A DNA stretch of 50,335 nt from Streptococcus sp. (GCA_030527925.1 JAUMZW010000012.1:1-50335); one strand, 5' to 3'. Numbered from the stretch's first letter, positions 8,390 through 17,708 are shown. A program made the numbers and translations. The notes: generated by a model from the sequence alone, not told the origin.

Positions 8390-9379
8390 ATGGAAAGCTT
8401 ATTTGATATTTTAAAAAGTAAAGTAAATGGTCAGGAAATTAAAATTGTTTTTCCTGAAGGTAATGATAAACGTGTTATAAAAGCTGCCGCACGTCTAAAA
8501 TTTGAACGATTAGTTGAACCAATTATTTTAGGAAATCCTGAAGAAGTGAAACGTCTCATAACAGAGGCAGGATTTGCAGAACAAGCCTATACTATTTTAG
8601 ACCCTAATAATTATCCTCATTTTGAATATATGAAACAAGAATTTGTCACGCTTAGAAAAGGAAAAGCAACTCTAGAGGAAGCTGACACAATTTTAAGAGA
8701 TGTTAATTATTTTGGAGTTATGTTAGTTCAAATGGGATTTGCAGATGGAATGGTGAGTGGTGCGATTCACTCTACAGCAGATACTGTTCGTCCAGCATTA
8801 CAAATTATCAAAACAAAACCTGGAATTTCAAGAACGTCTGGAGTCTTTTTGATGAACCGTGAAAGTACACATCAAAAAGTTATTTTCGCAGACTGTGCCA
8901 TTAATATTGACCCTAATGCTCAAGAATTAGCTGAAATCGCTATAAATACAGCTGAAACTGCTAAAATATTTGATATTAATCCAAATGTTGCAATGTTAAG
9001 TTTTTCATCTAAAGGTAGCGCCAAAGCACCACAAGTAGAAAAAGTACAAGAAGCGACACGATTAGCTAAAGAACTAAATCCTAACCTTCCTCTTGATGGT
9101 GAATTACAATTTGACGCAGCTTTTGTACCTGCAGCAGCTAAAATTAAAGCACCTGGAAGTAAAGTTGCAGGATATGCTAATGTTTTTATATTCCCCGATT
9201 TACAATCTGGAAATATTGGATATAAAATTGCAGAACGCTTAGGAATGTTCGAAGCAATTGGGCCTATTCTTCAAGGTTTAAATAAGCCTGTAAATGACCT
9301 TTCTAGAGGGTCGAATGACGAAGATATTTATAAATTAGCTATCATTACAGCTGCACAAGCTTTAGATAATGCAAAATAA
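8390..9379 (+). CDS. pta: Phosphate acetyltransferase
   Basis: A 329-aa enzyme that interconverts acetyl-CoA and acetyl phosphate, feeding ATP production through acetate kinase. Conserved blocks include VFPEGNDKRVIKAA at the N-terminus, FADGMVSGAIHSTADTVRPA, and DGELQFDAAFVP near the C-terminus. The length is that of the short (EutD-like) bacterial form. It begins one base after the rluD stop region and ends the cluster before a strong terminator. Confidence 0.95.
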   Translation: MESLFDILKSKVNGQEIKIVFPEGNDKRVIKAAARLKFERLVEPIILGNPEEVKRLITEAGFAEQAYTILDPNNYPHFEYMKQEFVTLRKGKATLEEADTILRDVNYFGVMLVQMGFADGMVSGAIHSTADTVRPALQIIKTKPGISRTSGVFLMNRESTHQKVIFADCAINIDPNAQELAEIAINTAETAKIFDINPNVAMLSFSSKGSAKAPQVEKVQEATRLAKELNPNLPLDGELQFDAAFVPAAAKIKAPGSKVAGYANVFIFPDLQSGNIGYKIAERLGMFEAIGPILQGLNKPVNDLSRGSNDEDIYKLAIITAAQALDNAK

Positions 9380-9384
9380 AAATT

Positions 9385-9410
9385 AAGACTGGATAAAACC
9401 AGTCTTTTTA
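9385..9410 (+). terminator. Terminator of the relQ-pta cluster
   Basis: AAGACTGG pairs with CCAGTCTT across a 6-nt loop. Five Ts follow. Confidence 0.88.
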
Positions 9411-9720
9411 AAAATCTAATTTATATGAAAAAATTGTACTAATGACAGGAGAAGCCTCAGGATTTAGATTAGAAACTACAAGGGAATGTGAATAGGTTAT
9501 ACTAAACTTGACTGATTTAAAGGAGACGTTGAAAAGTAAAAGCACTTTATCAGGGAGTAAATTCTATAAAAGCAAAAGATATGGCACTACTAATAGTTGA
9601 ATTCTATCTCTATCAAGCTATCTTAATATTACAACTATTAAATTAAGGCCTATTTTCCAATCATTTGAGGCACAACCTGTATCAAGAAACAATTAATAAA
9701 ATCTAGTATAATAAATCATT
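9411..9720. other. Gene-free, probably decayed intergenic stretch
   Basis: I found no credible gene in these 310 bases. The longest meaningful-looking reading on plus (from about 9536 to the TAA near 9645, VKALYQGVNSI ... YLYQAILILQLLN) has no start or ribosome site, so it may be the relic of a lost gene. A stray AAAGGAG (about 9519) supports an older coding region. The last bases hold the promoter of the next gene. Confidence 0.4.
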
Positions 9721-9723
9721 TTA

Positions 9724-9732
9724 TGCTATAAT
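9724..9732 (+). promoter_or_regulatory. Extended -10 placed for leaderless transcription of the ligase gene
   Basis: TGC-TATAAT, a perfect extended -10, ends 6 nt before the ATG at 9739, so the A of the ATG is the expected first transcribed base. A second TATAAT (9707-9712) would give a leader of roughly 20 nt, also without a ribosome-binding site. Confidence 0.55.
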
Positions 9733-9738
9733 AAATAA

Positions 9739-11022
9739 ATGAATCAAGAATTTTCGAAAAATAATGAATTGTCTTATAATTTAATCAAGGAACGTTATCT
9801 TAAACCGTTAAAAATCAATCCAGATTTATTTATTGGTATTGAACTCGAATTTCCAATTGTACATAAAGAAGCCCTAAAAACAGATACCTCTGTCTCTAAA
9901 AAATTATTAGTTTACCTAGAAAAAACATTAGAATTAGATGTTCTTAAACGTGACAAAGATGGCAATATTGTACATTTAAAAAATCTACAAACTGATGATG
10001 AAATTTTATTTGAAGTTTCATATAATACCCTAGAGTTTGCGTTTGGAAAATCAACTTCAATAACTGAAATTGATAAACGTTTTGAAAGGTATTTCCATAT
10101 TATCCAAAATTATCTTGCTGATTTTAATCATGAAATTAGAGGAATTGGTATTAATCCTCAATGGGAAATTAATGACAATCGTGCTGTTAGTCTACCTCGA
10201 TACGAGATGTTAATTAAATTTTTAAAAATGGGAGAAGTACAGCCTAGATTTCATAAGTATCCTGATTATGCTTCATTTATATGTAGTAGTCAAGTACAAT
10301 TTGATGTTTCAAAAGAAAACTATTTAACAGTTTTAAATCTATTTAATTTATTAGATCCTGTTAAAGCCTACCTCTTCCCTAATTCACCTTTCCCAAAAGC
10401 ATATCCAGAAGTAACTATTAGTAGAGATATTTTTTGGGAAAAGTCTATGCATGGTTATTTCAAAGAAAATGTAGGTGTATATCCAAATCTATTTACAGCA
10501 GAAGATGAGTGGATTAACTACATGTTAAAAACTGCTATATTTTATACTGTGAGAAATGAAACAATATATTATTTTACACCAATTCGCGTTAAAGATTATC
10601 TTAACAAGGATGAAATAGTAGGTTACGATTTAAAGGGAAATAGTGTTAGTATCATTCCAAAAGCAGAAGATTTGAAATATCATCGGAGCTACCACTATCA
10701 AGTATTAACAACTCGAGGGACCGTTGAAGTTCGTAGTATATGTACACAATCTTTCGAAAAAACCTTTGCTCCAGCTGCGTTTCACCTTGGTCTTTTAGAA
10801 AATCTATCTGATTGCGAAAAAATCATTTTAAACAGTTTTTTACTTACTGATAAAAAACTTAGTTTTCAATCTGGAAGACGTTATTTTTCTCAGATTGAAA
10901 TTGATGAAAATTCTAAAAAGCAAATGCTTGATCTTGCCCAAAAATTAGTCACTTGTGCAAAAGAAGGACTGCGCAAACGAGGGTGTGGAGAAGAAATCTA
11001 TCTAGATAATTTAAACTTTTAA
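9739..11022 (+). CDS. Glutamate-cysteine ligase family protein
   Basis: A 427-aa ATP-dependent ligase of the GCS2-like family, which joins glutamate and an amine (usually cysteine) through the gamma-carboxyl. Early residues carry the substrate/metal motif FIGIELEFPI (about 30-40), with EVSYNTLEFAFGKS (about 95) and RGTVEVRSICTQ (about 330) as later active-site strands. It lacks the ATP-grasp half of the bifunctional GshF enzyme and no gshB is nearby, so the product may be gamma-glutamylcysteine itself or another gamma-glutamyl amide. It stands alone between two terminators. No ribosome-binding site precedes the ATG (see promoter at 9724). Confidence 0.75.
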   Translation: MNQEFSKNNELSYNLIKERYLKPLKINPDLFIGIELEFPIVHKEALKTDTSVSKKLLVYLEKTLELDVLKRDKDGNIVHLKNLQTDDEILFEVSYNTLEFAFGKSTSITEIDKRFERYFHIIQNYLADFNHEIRGIGINPQWEINDNRAVSLPRYEMLIKFLKMGEVQPRFHKYPDYASFICSSQVQFDVSKENYLTVLNLFNLLDPVKAYLFPNSPFPKAYPEVTISRDIFWEKSMHGYFKENVGVYPNLFTAEDEWINYMLKTAIFYTVRNETIYYFTPIRVKDYLNKDEIVGYDLKGNSVSIIPKAEDLKYHRSYHYQVLTTRGTVEVRSICTQSFEKTFAPAAFHLGLLENLSDCEKIILNSFLLTDKKLSFQSGRRYFSQIEIDENSKKQMLDLAQKLVTCAKEGLRKRGCGEEIYLDNLNF

Positions 11023-11033
11023 GATTAATACAG

Positions 11034-11082
11034 AAACACACACCAGTTATTGATATTCACAAAACTAGTGTGTGTTTTTTCA
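11034..11082. terminator. Terminator between the ligase gene and tetR
   Basis: Arms 11034-11048 and 11063-11077 pair over 15 positions with one G-U type mismatch. Ts follow on the plus side. The two genes converge here, so it likely serves both. Confidence 0.8.
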
Positions 11083-11093
11083 CTTTATCCTTA

Positions 11094-11624
11094 TTAGCAA
11101 CAAATACTGTAAATGATATTTGCCATTTCATCGGGTGTCTCAATTCCTCCTTTTTCAATCCAACTGATAATTAAAGATTGAATACTTGAGATATGGACTA
11201 TTTTCGCATAATCAAAAGGAATAGGATATCTATGTGATAAGATTTCTTCAAGATTTGGAACTGTGTTTAAAATAGCCTCAACAAAATCAAAAATAGCCTG
11301 TTTATAGTCTATATATTTAGAAGTTGATATGGCAGATATAAAATCAAATTCAGTATAGATATAGTTTAAAACTTTATCAATTGTATGATATTGTAGTGCG
11401 TTACTTTTATTTTTGACAATATCATATAAGGCAGCTAACCTTTCTTCTTTTAATTTATCAATCATATCGTATTTATCGATATAATGGAGATAAAAAGTTC
11501 CTCTGTTAATTCCAGCCTTTTTACAAATCATTGTAACAGTAATTGTATCTAAATCTCTCTCTTTTAATAGTTGTGTAATACTTTCCTTAATGTATTGTTT
11601 GGTCGATGTATTTCGATTTGTCAT
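11094..11624 (-). CDS. TetR/AcrR-family transcriptional regulator
   Basis: A 176-aa one-component repressor. The N-terminal helix-turn-helix is clear (ITQLLKERDLDTITVTMICKKAGINRGTFYLHYIDKYDMIDKL, about residues 15-60) and the all-helical ligand-binding domain fills the rest. It is divergent from an ABC exporter, the usual arrangement for a repressor of its own efflux system. Two copies of a 22-bp repeat in the shared promoter region are its likely operators. The inducing ligand is unknown; a drug, antimicrobial peptide or lipid is plausible. Confidence 0.88.
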   Translation of the reverse strand: MTNRNTSTKQYIKESITQLLKERDLDTITVTMICKKAGINRGTFYLHYIDKYDMIDKLKEERLAALYDIVKNKSNALQYHTIDKVLNYIYTEFDFISAISTSKYIDYKQAIFDFVEAILNTVPNLEEILSHRYPIPFDYAKIVHISSIQSLIISWIEKGGIETPDEMANIIYSICC

Positions 11625-11633
11625 ATTTTCTCC

Positions 11634-11655
11634 TAAATCAACAGATTGTCTATTT
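11634..11655. promoter_or_regulatory. TetR operator candidate 1
   Basis: A 22-bp sequence (TAAATCAACAGATTGTCT plus ATTT) repeated exactly at 11700-11721, with an ACA/TGT dyad core. This copy lies 10 bases upstream of tetR and covers its ribosome site, so it would give autoregulation. Confidence 0.6.
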
Positions 11656-11662
11656 TTGATGA

Positions 11663-11691
11663 TTGTTTTTTAATAAGGTAAAGAGTATACT
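11663..11691 (+). promoter_or_regulatory. Promoter of the ABC exporter operon
   Basis: TTGTTT (11663-11668), a 17-base spacer and TATACT (11686-11691) form a good sigma-A promoter; the start should fall near 11698. The two 22-bp repeats flank it closely on both sides, fitting repression by blocking RNA polymerase. Confidence 0.65.
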
Positions 11692-11699
11692 TGATTTAT

Positions 11700-11721
11700 T
11701 AAATCAACAGATTGTCTATTT
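11700..11721. promoter_or_regulatory. TetR operator candidate 2
   Basis: Exact second copy of the 22-bp repeat, in the same orientation, 66 bases from the first. It begins at the predicted start site of the ABC operon. Confidence 0.6.
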
Positions 11722-11773
11722 AATTATAAATTAAGTCATTTAAAAGTCAAGATTATTAGAAAAGTGAGAAATT

Positions 11774-12475
11774 ATGGCATATATTGAAGTAAAACATTCT
11801 TATAAACGCTATCAAGTTGGTGATACCTTAATTGAAGCTAATAGAGATGTCAATTTTGAAATCGAGAAAGGAGAATTAGTTATTATATTAGGTTCTTCAG
11901 GTGCTGGTAAGTCAACAATTTTAAATATATTAGGTGGTATGGATAGTAATGATGAAGGTCAAGTTATTATTGATGGGACTGATATAGCGAAATATAATGC
12001 TCAAGAACGTACAAACTATAGACGCGATGAAGTCGGTTTTGTTTTTCAATTTTATAATTTAGTAGCAAATTTAACAGCAAAAGAAAATGTAGAATTAGCT
12101 TCTGAAATTGTAAAAGATGCTATGGATCCTATCAGTATTCTAAAGGAAGTTGGTTTAGAAAATCGTATCAATAACTTTCCAGCCCAATTATCTGGAGGAG
12201 AGCAGCAACGTGTTTCAATTGCACGAGCAGTTGCAAAAAAACCAAAAATTTTATTATGCGATGAACCTACGGGAGCTCTTGATTATAATACTGGTAAACA
12301 GGTACTTAAAATATTACAAAATATGTCACGAAACCAAGGAGCTACAGTCATTATTGTTACTCATAACTCTGCTTTAGCTCCAATAGCTGATAAAGTAATC
12401 CACATGAGGGATGCAACCGTACGTTCAATAATCTCTAATCAATCTCCTCAAGATATTGATACATTAGAGTATTAG
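11774..12475 (+). CDS. ABC transporter ATP-binding protein (MacB/LolD-like)
   Basis: A 233-aa ATPase that drives the FtsX-type permease next to it. It has Walker [10 protein letters not shown] (about residue 40), the Q-loop VFQFYNL, the signature [14 protein letters not shown] and Walker [13 protein letters not shown] followed by the H-loop VTHNS. This sequence class works in mechanotransmission or export of peptides and lipids rather than solute import. A ribosome site (GTGAGAA) precedes the ATG. The permease starts nine bases after its stop. Confidence 0.93.
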   Translation: MAYIEVKHSYKRYQVGDTLIEANRDVNFEIEKGELVIILGSSGAGKSTILNILGGMDSNDEGQVIIDGTDIAKYNAQERTNYRRDEVGFVFQFYNLVANLTAKENVELASEIVKDAMDPISILKEVGLENRINNFPAQLSGGEQQRVSIARAVAKKPKILLCDEPTGALDYNTGKQVLKILQNMSRNQGATVIIVTHNSALAPIADKVIHMRDATVRSIISNQSPQDIDTLEY

Positions 12476-12484
12476 GAGGTTACA

Positions 12485-15184
12485 ATGGCAAAAAAAGTTT
12501 ATTGGAAAGATATTCGTCACTCTTTTTCATCGTCTAAAGGAAGATTTTTATCGATATTTAGTTTAATGATGATTGGTGCTTTAACGCTTGTAGGGTTAAA
12601 GATTACCACACCAAATATGCAAAAAAGTGCACAGAACTACATCAATAAAACTCATCTTATGGATTTATCTATTATCAGTAATTATGGTATATCAAGTGAT
12701 GATCAAAAAGAACTAGACGATCTTAAAAATGTTACTATCGAATATGGCTATATGACGGATGTTAGTATTAAAAATACTTCCAAAGCCCTTCGTGTTTTTT
12801 CAAACACTGAGAATATTTCTAAATTTACTTTAACAAGCGGTCGATTTCCTAAAAAAATTAATGAAATCGTCTTATCAGATTCTCTAAAAAAAAATTATCA
12901 CATTGGTGATACACTTTATTTTGAAAATAGTAATTCTGACAAAAATTCCTTAAAAATAGCCTCATTTACAGTTACAGGATTTGCTAAGTCAGCTGAAATT
13001 TGGAATGCTACAAATATGGGAGCAGCTGCAGCAGGTGATGGTAGTTTATCCGGATATGCTATTACATCTGCTAAAGCTTTTGAATCTGATGTCTATACTA
13101 TTGCAAGACTTCAATATGATGATTTGAAAACAACTAACTATTATGGAAAAAGTTATAAAACTCGTTTAAATAATCACCAACAAGAAGTCAATAAAGTTCT
13201 AAAAGATAATGGATTAAAAAGATACGAGAGTATAAAAAATAATCTCACAGAAAATATCAATAAAGGTACAGTTCAAATCAATCAAGCAAAAGCTCAGATC
13301 AATGAAATGGAAACCAAACTTAAACAGCAAGAAGAGCTACTAAAAAATAGTGGTTTAGATTCAAGTTCTGAGCCTATAAAAGCCTTAGAAACCTCTAAAA
13401 ATAAATTTGAACAAGAGAAAAGCAAGGCTGAAGAAAATATTAAAAACTCCGAAAAACAATTAGAGACTGCCAAAACTACTTTAGAAACCTTGGCCATACC
13501 AACATATAAGGTCTTTACACGGAGTAACTTACCTGGTGGTCAAGGTTATATGACTTACGATAGTTCAACATCTAGTATTTCATCAGTGGGCAATATTTTT
13601 CCAATTGTACTATATCTCGTAGCTGCCATGGTGACCTTTACAACTATGACACGATTTGTCGATGAAGAACGTAAAAATGCCGGAATTTTTAAGGCATTAG
13701 GATATACAAACCGAGATATTATCCGAAAATTTGTTTTATATGGTATTGTTGCTAGCTTATCGGGTACTATTTTAGGTATTGTTATTGGTAATTTCTATAT
13801 CTCCAATCACATTAGTTCAATTGTGACTGCTAATACTGTTATTGGTAGCCCTGAATTGCATTTTTATCCATCATATACCATTCTAGCACTCATTTTAGCA
13901 GTCATTTCTGCTGTTTTACCTGCTTATTTAGTTGCTAAAAAAGAACTAACGGAGGAACCAGCTCAATTACTACTCGCAAAACCTCCTGTGTCAGGTTCAA
14001 AAATTTTATTAGAACACATTAGCTTTATATGGAAGAGACTTAGTTTCACCCACAAAGTGACTGCAAGAAATATTTTTCGTTACAAACAAAGAATGCTAAT
14101 GACAATATTTGGCGTAGCTGGCTCCGTTGCCCTCTTATTTACAGGATTGGGAATTCGTTCTTCTCTATCTGGAGTGGTCACTAGCCAATTTGGAGATATT
14201 CTACATTATCATTTAATTGTCACAAAAAAAGATTCGATTTCATCAAAACAAGATAAAGATGTTAGAAAAATTTTATCATCAAAAAATATTAAAAATTATT
14301 TAGATATTGATTTTTTAAGTACACAACAAGAAGTAAAAACGACAACAGATAAACAAGATGTTTCTATTATTGTAACTAATCAAAAAGATGAACTAAGTGA
14401 ATTTATAACCTTACGTCAAAGAGCAAGTGGAAAACAACTTCATCTAACGGATAATGGAATTATCTTATCTGAAAAATTAGCTAAACTTTATAATGTCAAA
14501 CTAGGAGATAACGTTACAATAAGTATTGATAATGAGTCCTATGATGTAAGTATACAGGGAATTTCTGAAATGTATACAGGTCATTTTATCTATATGACTG
14601 CTAAGTTTTATCATAATTTAACTAATAAAACTTACTCGTCTAATGCCTATCTCGTTAACCTAAAAGCTCCTTCTACAGAAAACATCAGCAAACTTTCAAA
14701 ACGTTTTCTAAAAGAAGATGCTGTAACGGCTGTTATACAAAATACCTCTCTTATTAATCAGCTAAAAACAGTCTCTCGGTCACTGCAATCTGTGATGATT
14801 ATTCTCATCGTTCTTTCAATATTATTGGGAATTGTCATTTTATATAACTTAACTAATATTAATGTTGCTGAGCGAATTCGAGAATTATCAACAATTAAAG
14901 TATTGGGTTTTCATGATAAAGAAGTGACCCTCTATATTTATAGAGAAACAATGCTTCTCTCTTTTATAGGTATATTAGTTGGTCTACTTGGTGGATATCT
15001 TCTTCATCGTTTCCTTCTTGGCATGATTGGTTCAGATGCTATTATGTTTAATCCTAGAGTAACAATAGATGTATATCTTATCCCAATTGTTACAATTCTC
15101 ATGATTTTATCTATTTTAGGCTACTATGTAAACAATAGCTTGAAAGAGGTAGATATGTTAGAATCACTCAAATCAGTTGACTAA
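12485..15184 (+). CDS. ABC transporter permease, FtsX/MacB family with periplasm-side coiled coil
   Basis: An 899-aa membrane protein with an N-terminal TM segment (FLSIFSLMMIGALTLVGL, about residue 20), a large outside domain, a coiled coil (about 255-335, rich in Lys/Glu/Gln), a three-TM FtsX block (about 370-480), a second TM (about 535-560), a second outside domain (about 570-755) and a final three-TM FtsX block. This duplicated layout with a coiled coil is typical of large Gram-positive permeases working with MacB-like ATPases. The ribosome site AGGAGG precedes the ATG. It probably exports or extracts an amphipathic substrate; none can be named. Confidence 0.9.
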   Translation: MAKKVYWKDIRHSFSSSKGRFLSIFSLMMIGALTLVGLKITTPNMQKSAQNYINKTHLMDLSIISNYGISSDDQKELDDLKNVTIEYGYMTDVSIKNTSKALRVFSNTENISKFTLTSGRFPKKINEIVLSDSLKKNYHIGDTLYFENSNSDKNSLKIASFTVTGFAKSAEIWNATNMGAAAAGDGSLSGYAITSAKAFESDVYTIARLQYDDLKTTNYYGKSYKTRLNNHQQEVNKVLKDNGLKRYESIKNNLTENINKGTVQINQAKAQINEMETKLKQQEELLKNSGLDSSSEPIKALETSKNKFEQEKSKAEENIKNSEKQLETAKTTLETLAIPTYKVFTRSNLPGGQGYMTYDSSTSSISSVGNIFPIVLYLVAAMVTFTTMTRFVDEERKNAGIFKALGYTNRDIIRKFVLYGIVASLSGTILGIVIGNFYISNHISSIVTANTVIGSPELHFYPSYTILALILAVISAVLPAYLVAKKELTEEPAQLLLAKPPVSGSKILLEHISFIWKRLSFTHKVTARNIFRYKQRMLMTIFGVAGSVALLFTGLGIRSSLSGVVTSQFGDILHYHLIVTKKDSISSKQDKDVRKILSSKNIKNYLDIDFLSTQQEVKTTTDKQDVSIIVTNQKDELSEFITLRQRASGKQLHLTDNGIILSEKLAKLYNVKLGDNVTISIDNESYDVSIQGISEMYTGHFIYMTAKFYHNLTNKTYSSNAYLVNLKAPSTENISKLSKRFLKEDAVTAVIQNTSLINQLKTVSRSLQSVMIILIVLSILLGIVILYNLTNINVAERIRELSTIKVLGFHDKEVTLYIYRETMLLSFIGILVGLLGGYLLHRFLLGMIGSDAIMFNPRVTIDVYLIPIVTILMILSILGYYVNNSLKEVDMLESLKSVD

Positions 15185-15230
15185 AAAACACTTAAGAATA
15201 CTGTCTTTTTAGTATTCTCAAGTGTTTTTC
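15184..15230. terminator. Bidirectional terminator after the ABC operon
   Basis: Arms 15184-15202 and 15211-15229 pair with one mismatch. A/T runs lie on both sides; it serves the permease and the converging small membrane gene. Confidence 0.88.
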
Positions 15231-15232
15231 TA

Positions 15233-15463
15233 TTATCCTTTTTTAAGCAACTCTCTTATCAAACTTATCAATGAAACTAATGTCCAAATCGCCTCTAATA
15301 TAACAAATCCCCATTGCTGATTATGAAATGCATCATAGGCTAAACAAGCCAATCCTAAAATATTTCCAAGAAGATACAATTTATTAGTTGATGAAATAAC
15401 TTGAAATTGATTTAGGGCAAAAACAATTAAGATTAAAACTGACCCTGTCATTTGAATAAGCAT
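15233..15463 (-). CDS. Small membrane protein, CBU_0592-like
   Basis: A 76-aa protein that is mostly hydrophobic: three likely TM segments (SVLILIVFALNQF, LYLLGNILGLACLAYDAF, WGFVILEAIWTLVSLISLI). The true start is MLIQMTGS at 15463, with AAAGGAGAAAG just upstream; the longer open frame runs through the uvrC promoter. It resembles the CBU_0592 family of short membrane proteins, of unknown role. It is divergent from uvrC. Confidence 0.75.
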   Translation of the reverse strand: MLIQMTGSVLILIVFALNQFQVISSTNKLYLLGNILGLACLAYDAFHNQQWGFVILEAIWTLVSLISLIRELLKKG

Positions 15464-15553
15464 AGCTTTCTCCTTTATAAAATTTTTTTCAAACTGTTTT
15501 CTAGTATAACATACTTTAATATGAGTGAATACATCAAATATTAAGAAATATTG

Positions 15554-15559
15554 TATAAT
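15554..15559 (+). promoter_or_regulatory. -10 element placed for leaderless transcription of uvrC
   Basis: TATAAT ends 6 nt before the uvrC ATG (15566), with spacer AGATAT. There is no ribosome-binding site upstream of the ATG in any reading. Confidence 0.55.
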
Positions 15560-15565
15560 AGATAT

Positions 15566-17344
15566 ATGAACAATCTCATCAAACATAAATTAGAACTTTT
15601 ACCAGATAGTCCTGGTTGTTACCTTCATAAAGACAAAAATGGCACAATTATCTACGTTGGAAAGGCTAAGAATCTTAAAAATCGTGTCCGTTCATACTTT
15701 CACGGTAGTCATAATACAAAAACAGAATTATTGGTTTCTGAAATTGAGGATTTTGAATATATTATTACAAGTTCAAACACAGAAGCATTACTTCTTGAAA
15801 TCAATCTGATTCAAGAAAACATGCCAAAATACAATATAAAGCTTAAAGATGATAAATCTTATCCCTTCATTAAAATCACAACAAAAGAACCTTATCCTAG
15901 ACTATTAATTACAAGACAAATCAAAAAAGATGGGAGTATGTATTTTGGTCCTTATCCTGATTCAGGAGCAGCAACTGAAATTAAACGTCTGTTAGATCGT
16001 ATATTTCCCTTTAAAAAATGTACAAATCCAGCAAACAAAGTTTGCTTTTATTACCATATTGGACAGTGTAAAGCTCACACGATTTGTAACGTTAATCATG
16101 ACTATTTTTTGAAAATGGCACAAGATGTCAAAAACTTCTTAAATGGGCAAGATGATAAGATCACATTAGAATTACAAAAAAAAATGACATCAGCTGCAGA
16201 TCTCATGGAATTTGAAAAAGCAGCTGAATATAGAGATTTATTAGAAGCTATTTCGACACTTAGAACCAAACAACGTGTTATGAGTCAAGACATGATGGAT
16301 AGGGATATTTTTGGATTTGCAGTTGATAAAGGATGGATGTGCGTTCAGGTCTTTTTTGTTAGACAAGGTAAACTTATTCAAAGAGATGTCAATATCTTTC
16401 CTTATTATAACGAACCTAAAGAGGATTTTTTAACCTATATTGGGCAGTTTTACCAAAATAAAAAACATTTTTTACCAAATGAAATCTTCATTCCTAAAGA
16501 AATTGATGATAAATTGGTAGGAGCATTAGTAGATAGCAAGATTGTTAAACCACAACGTGGTGAAAAAAAACAGCTCGTGAATTTAGCTATTAAAAATGCT
16601 AAAGTTAGTCTCCAGCAAAAATTTGATTTACTTGAAAAAGACATAAAAAAAACTGAAGGTGCTATTGAAAACTTGGGAGAATTATTAAATATTCCCAAAC
16701 CAATTCGTATCGAATCCTTTGATAATTCAAACATCCAAGGAACAAGTCCAGTATCAGCAATGGTTGTCTTTGTTAATGGAAAACCCAGTAAGAAAGAGTA
16801 TCGAAAATATAAAATTAAGACAGTAGTTGGACCTGATGATTATGCTAGTATGCGTGAAGTGATTCATCGCCGATATAGTCGTGTCTTAAAGGATGGTCTG
16901 ACACCACCTGATCTCATTATTATTGATGGTGGACAAGGTCAAGTAAACGCTGCACGAGAAATTATTGTAGATAAACTAGGTCTTGATATCCCTATAGCTG
17001 GCTTGCAAAAAAATGATAAACATCAAACACATGAACTGTTATTTGGAAACCCTTTAAAAGTTATCCCATTACAAAGACAATCTGAAGAATTTTTCTTATT
17101 GCAAAGAATTCAAGATGAAGTTCATAGATTTGCTATTACCTTTCATAGACAAGTACGTTCGAAAAATTCATTTTCATCGAAACTTGATGGAATACCTGGA
17201 CTGGGCCCAAAACGAAAACAATTATTACTAAAACAATTTAAAAGTTTACCAAACATCAAAGATGCTAGCCTCGAAGATATTATAAATTGTGGGATCCCTA
17301 AACAAGTAGCAAAAGATGTTAAAGAAAAACTAAAATTAACGTAA
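15566..17344 (+). CDS. uvrC: Excinuclease ABC subunit C
   Basis: A 592-aa nucleotide-excision-repair nuclease that makes both incisions around a lesion bound by UvrB. The N-terminal GIY-YIG domain ([20 protein letters not shown]) cuts 3', a UVR motif ([20 protein letters not shown], about 205-225) binds UvrB, and an RNase H-like domain ([20 protein letters not shown] ... [10 protein letters not shown]) cuts 5'. The C-terminus carries helix-hairpin-helix elements ([15 protein letters not shown]). The start [19 protein letters not shown] fits the family; upstream in-frame codons coincide with the TATAAT and are not coding. Confidence 0.96.
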   Translation: MNNLIKHKLELLPDSPGCYLHKDKNGTIIYVGKAKNLKNRVRSYFHGSHNTKTELLVSEIEDFEYIITSSNTEALLLEINLIQENMPKYNIKLKDDKSYPFIKITTKEPYPRLLITRQIKKDGSMYFGPYPDSGAATEIKRLLDRIFPFKKCTNPANKVCFYYHIGQCKAHTICNVNHDYFLKMAQDVKNFLNGQDDKITLELQKKMTSAADLMEFEKAAEYRDLLEAISTLRTKQRVMSQDMMDRDIFGFAVDKGWMCVQVFFVRQGKLIQRDVNIFPYYNEPKEDFLTYIGQFYQNKKHFLPNEIFIPKEIDDKLVGALVDSKIVKPQRGEKKQLVNLAIKNAKVSLQQKFDLLEKDIKKTEGAIENLGELLNIPKPIRIESFDNSNIQGTSPVSAMVVFVNGKPSKKEYRKYKIKTVVGPDDYASMREVIHRRYSRVLKDGLTPPDLIIIDGGQGQVNAAREIIVDKLGLDIPIAGLQKNDKHQTHELLFGNPLKVIPLQRQSEEFFLLQRIQDEVHRFAITFHRQVRSKNSFSSKLDGIPGLGPKRKQLLLKQFKSLPNIKDASLEDIINCGIPKQVAKDVKEKLKLT

Positions 17345-17550
17345 CTTATTTTATGTAAATTATTTATTTGATTCACACAAAATAAGTGAAACATCTATAG
17401 ATTAAAATACCCTATTTACATTAATTTAGGTAAGAAGAATGTCCTTTTTATAAAATTTACAACATTAGATATATAGAAATATGACTAAACATGTATTGAA
17501 AATAATTGCAGAGAGATTGTGAAACAGATACTTTTAACACAAGAATTTGA
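17345..17550. other. AT-rich stretch before dif, no gene seen
   Basis: This is the left part of the 364-base gap between uvrC and xerS. It contains a weak inverted repeat (ACTTATTTT near 17343, AAAATAAGT near 17381) that could end the uvrC transcript, though the loop is long. I see nothing else. The right part holds the dif sites listed separately. Confidence 0.5.
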
Positions 17551-17575
17551 GATTTTGGAAAAACTATAGTCTTAT
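17551..17575 (+). repeat. Degenerate second dif-like site
   Basis: TTTTGGAAAAACTATAGTCTT resembles the dif site 73 bases downstream. The 11-base central run GAAAAACTATA (17558-17568) is identical to bases 17631-17641; the flanks are imperfect. Confidence 0.45.
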
Positions 17576-17622
17576 AAATTAAAAAAATTACATCAAAAAA
17601 TTTGAAATAAAAAATAACTAAC

Positions 17623-17653
17623 ATCTTTCCGAAAAACTATAATTTTCTTGAAA
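17623..17653 (+). other. dif: Chromosome dimer resolution site dif (difSL type)
   Basis: The 31 bases begin ATCTTTCCGAAAAACTAT and end in AATTTTCTTGAAA. As I recall it, this agrees with the single-recombinase dif of streptococci and lactococci (difSL), which sits just upstream of xerS. XerS recombines two such sites to split dimeric chromosomes at division, with FtsK help. It marks the replication terminus, in accord with the switch of majority gene strand around it. Confidence 0.9.
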
Positions 17654-17676
17654 AAAATAAAAAGCTATGTTAAACT
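17648..17676 (+). promoter_or_regulatory. Probable xerS promoter overlapping dif
   Basis: TTGAAA (17648-17653) and TAAACT (17671-17676) are spaced by 17 bases, predicting a start near 17683. The -35 coincides with the last six bases of dif, so XerS bound at dif should compete with RNA polymerase. Confidence 0.45.
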
Positions 17677-17708
17677 ACTACTAAAGAATTTTAGAAATGA
17701 GAATAACG

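Noticed and set aside
13294..13497. Minus-strand ORF inside the permease
   Set aside because: It is the reverse of the coiled-coil coding region, a typical shadow.
15551..15565. Longer UvrC start (TTG at 15551)
   Set aside because: These codons are the TATAAT promoter itself and the extension is absent from the family.
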